5,202 bases of DNA from an uncultured Methanobrevibacter sp. Its GTDB lineage: Archaea; Methanobacteriota; Methanobacteria; Methanobacteriales; Methanobacteriaceae. The position numbers and the translations under genes were made by a program. Location of the stretch: assembly GCA_902782595.1 (NCBI GenBank), contig CACZNW010000121.1, forward strand, positions 1 to 5,202. Direction: 5' to 3'. Positions 5,011 to 5,202 of the stretch are shown here, piece by piece. Numbering within the stretch: the stretch's first letter is position 1; every line of letters starts with the position of its first letter. The notes under the pieces were generated by a model. The model was not told the DNA's origin. It saw only the letters and a program-made list of their open reading frames with translations, and did no database searches.

Positions 5011-5202
5011 ATTTGTCTGTCTATTAAATGTGCTATGTGTTTTATGGCGATGACCTAAGTAACATTGTATGGAACAATATTTACTATGATGGTTGCTTTC
5101 CGCATATAGCTATACATTTGTGAGTACTTGAATTTTCTCAAGTATGATGTTGGTTTTGTAGTATGTGGTGAATTAGTTACAAACTAGTTTAGTGTAATAC
5201 TC
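5011..5202. other. Non-coding island of normal GC with hairpins; identity unknown
   Basis: GC content rises abruptly to about 32% over 5041-5202. Visible structures are a 5-bp hairpin (5064-5068 with 5074-5078), a perfect 10-base palindrome TATAGCTATA (5105-5114), an 8-pair hairpin (5124-5131 with 5138-5145, six-base loop) and a 10-pair hairpin (5169-5178 with 5182-5191, loop ACA, two G-U pairs). Only short frames exist: an ATG frame of 31 codons (5028-5123) without a Shine-Dalgarno site, and a frame open at 5059-5106 and 5110-5184 but split by TAG at 5107. It could be a structured RNA, a long 5' leader of a gene past the window, or remains of a decayed gene. I do not recognise it. Confidence 0.4.

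Noticed and set aside
5046..5150. Second box C/D RNA suggested by GCGATGA and two TATGATG words
   Set aside because: No CTGA D or D' box occurs in 5041-5202, spacings do not fit and there is no terminal stem flanking the words.
4755..5188. Pair of ACTAGT palindromes (4755-4760 and 5183-5188) as possible attachment sites
   Set aside because: The shared core is only about seven bases, there is no integrase or tRNA end nearby, and such words are expected by chance.
4801..5202. Replication origin or CRISPR leader/array
   Set aside because: The AT richness alone is not enough: no origin-recognition repeats, no cdc6 gene nearby and no regularly spaced direct repeats were found.

Overview
The window reads as chromosome of an AT-rich methanogenic archaeon of the order Methanobacteriales, most like Methanobrevibacter or a close relative. 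This rests on a proteasome-activating nucleotidase, a geranylgeranyl-reductase-family flavoprotein, a Trm-G10-type tRNA methyltransferase, archaeal TATA-box promoters, oligo-T terminators, Shine-Dalgarno sites resembling AGGAGGTGAT, and intergenic DNA that falls to about 8% GC. The genus is an inference from style and gene content.

Layout. Positions 1-92 hold the promoter and leader of pan. Positions 93-1349 encode PAN, the ATPase ring that unfolds substrates for the 20S proteasome. Twelve bases after its stop lies a textbook archaeal box C/D guide RNA (1362-1427). It has all four boxes, two guides of exactly 12 nt and a perfect 8-bp terminal stem, and is followed by T6 and T9 runs. A new promoter (1454-1461) then starts a compact three-gene operon, all on the + strand: a two-span membrane protein with a bacterial-type PH domain and a long disordered tail (1485-2477), a geranylgeranyl-reductase-family flavoprotein (2487-3683), and a THUMP-domain tRNA guanine-10 N2-methyltransferase (3690-4727). 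Gaps are 6-9 bases and each downstream Shine-Dalgarno site touches or overlaps the end of the preceding gene.

The last 475 bases contain no convincing gene. They hold a strong TATA box just after the operon, a T8 run, a small hairpin, about 200 bases of extremely AT-rich DNA, and then (about 5011-5202) an island of normal composition. The island carries two stable hairpins and several short stop-interrupted frames and continues past the window edge.

How the parts relate. The box C/D RNA is the main unannotated item. By the N+5 rule its D' guide addresses the C in GCU-C-AUA, the anticodon loop of CAU tRNAs, so wobble C34 of tRNA-Met is the likely target. Its D guide can pair less perfectly with the universal CGCCCGUCA of 16S rRNA and would place a methyl at C1402 (E. 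coli numbering). The window therefore carries two tRNA-modification functions, one RNA-guided and one a protein enzyme, beside a lipid-reductase gene and the proteasome ATPase.
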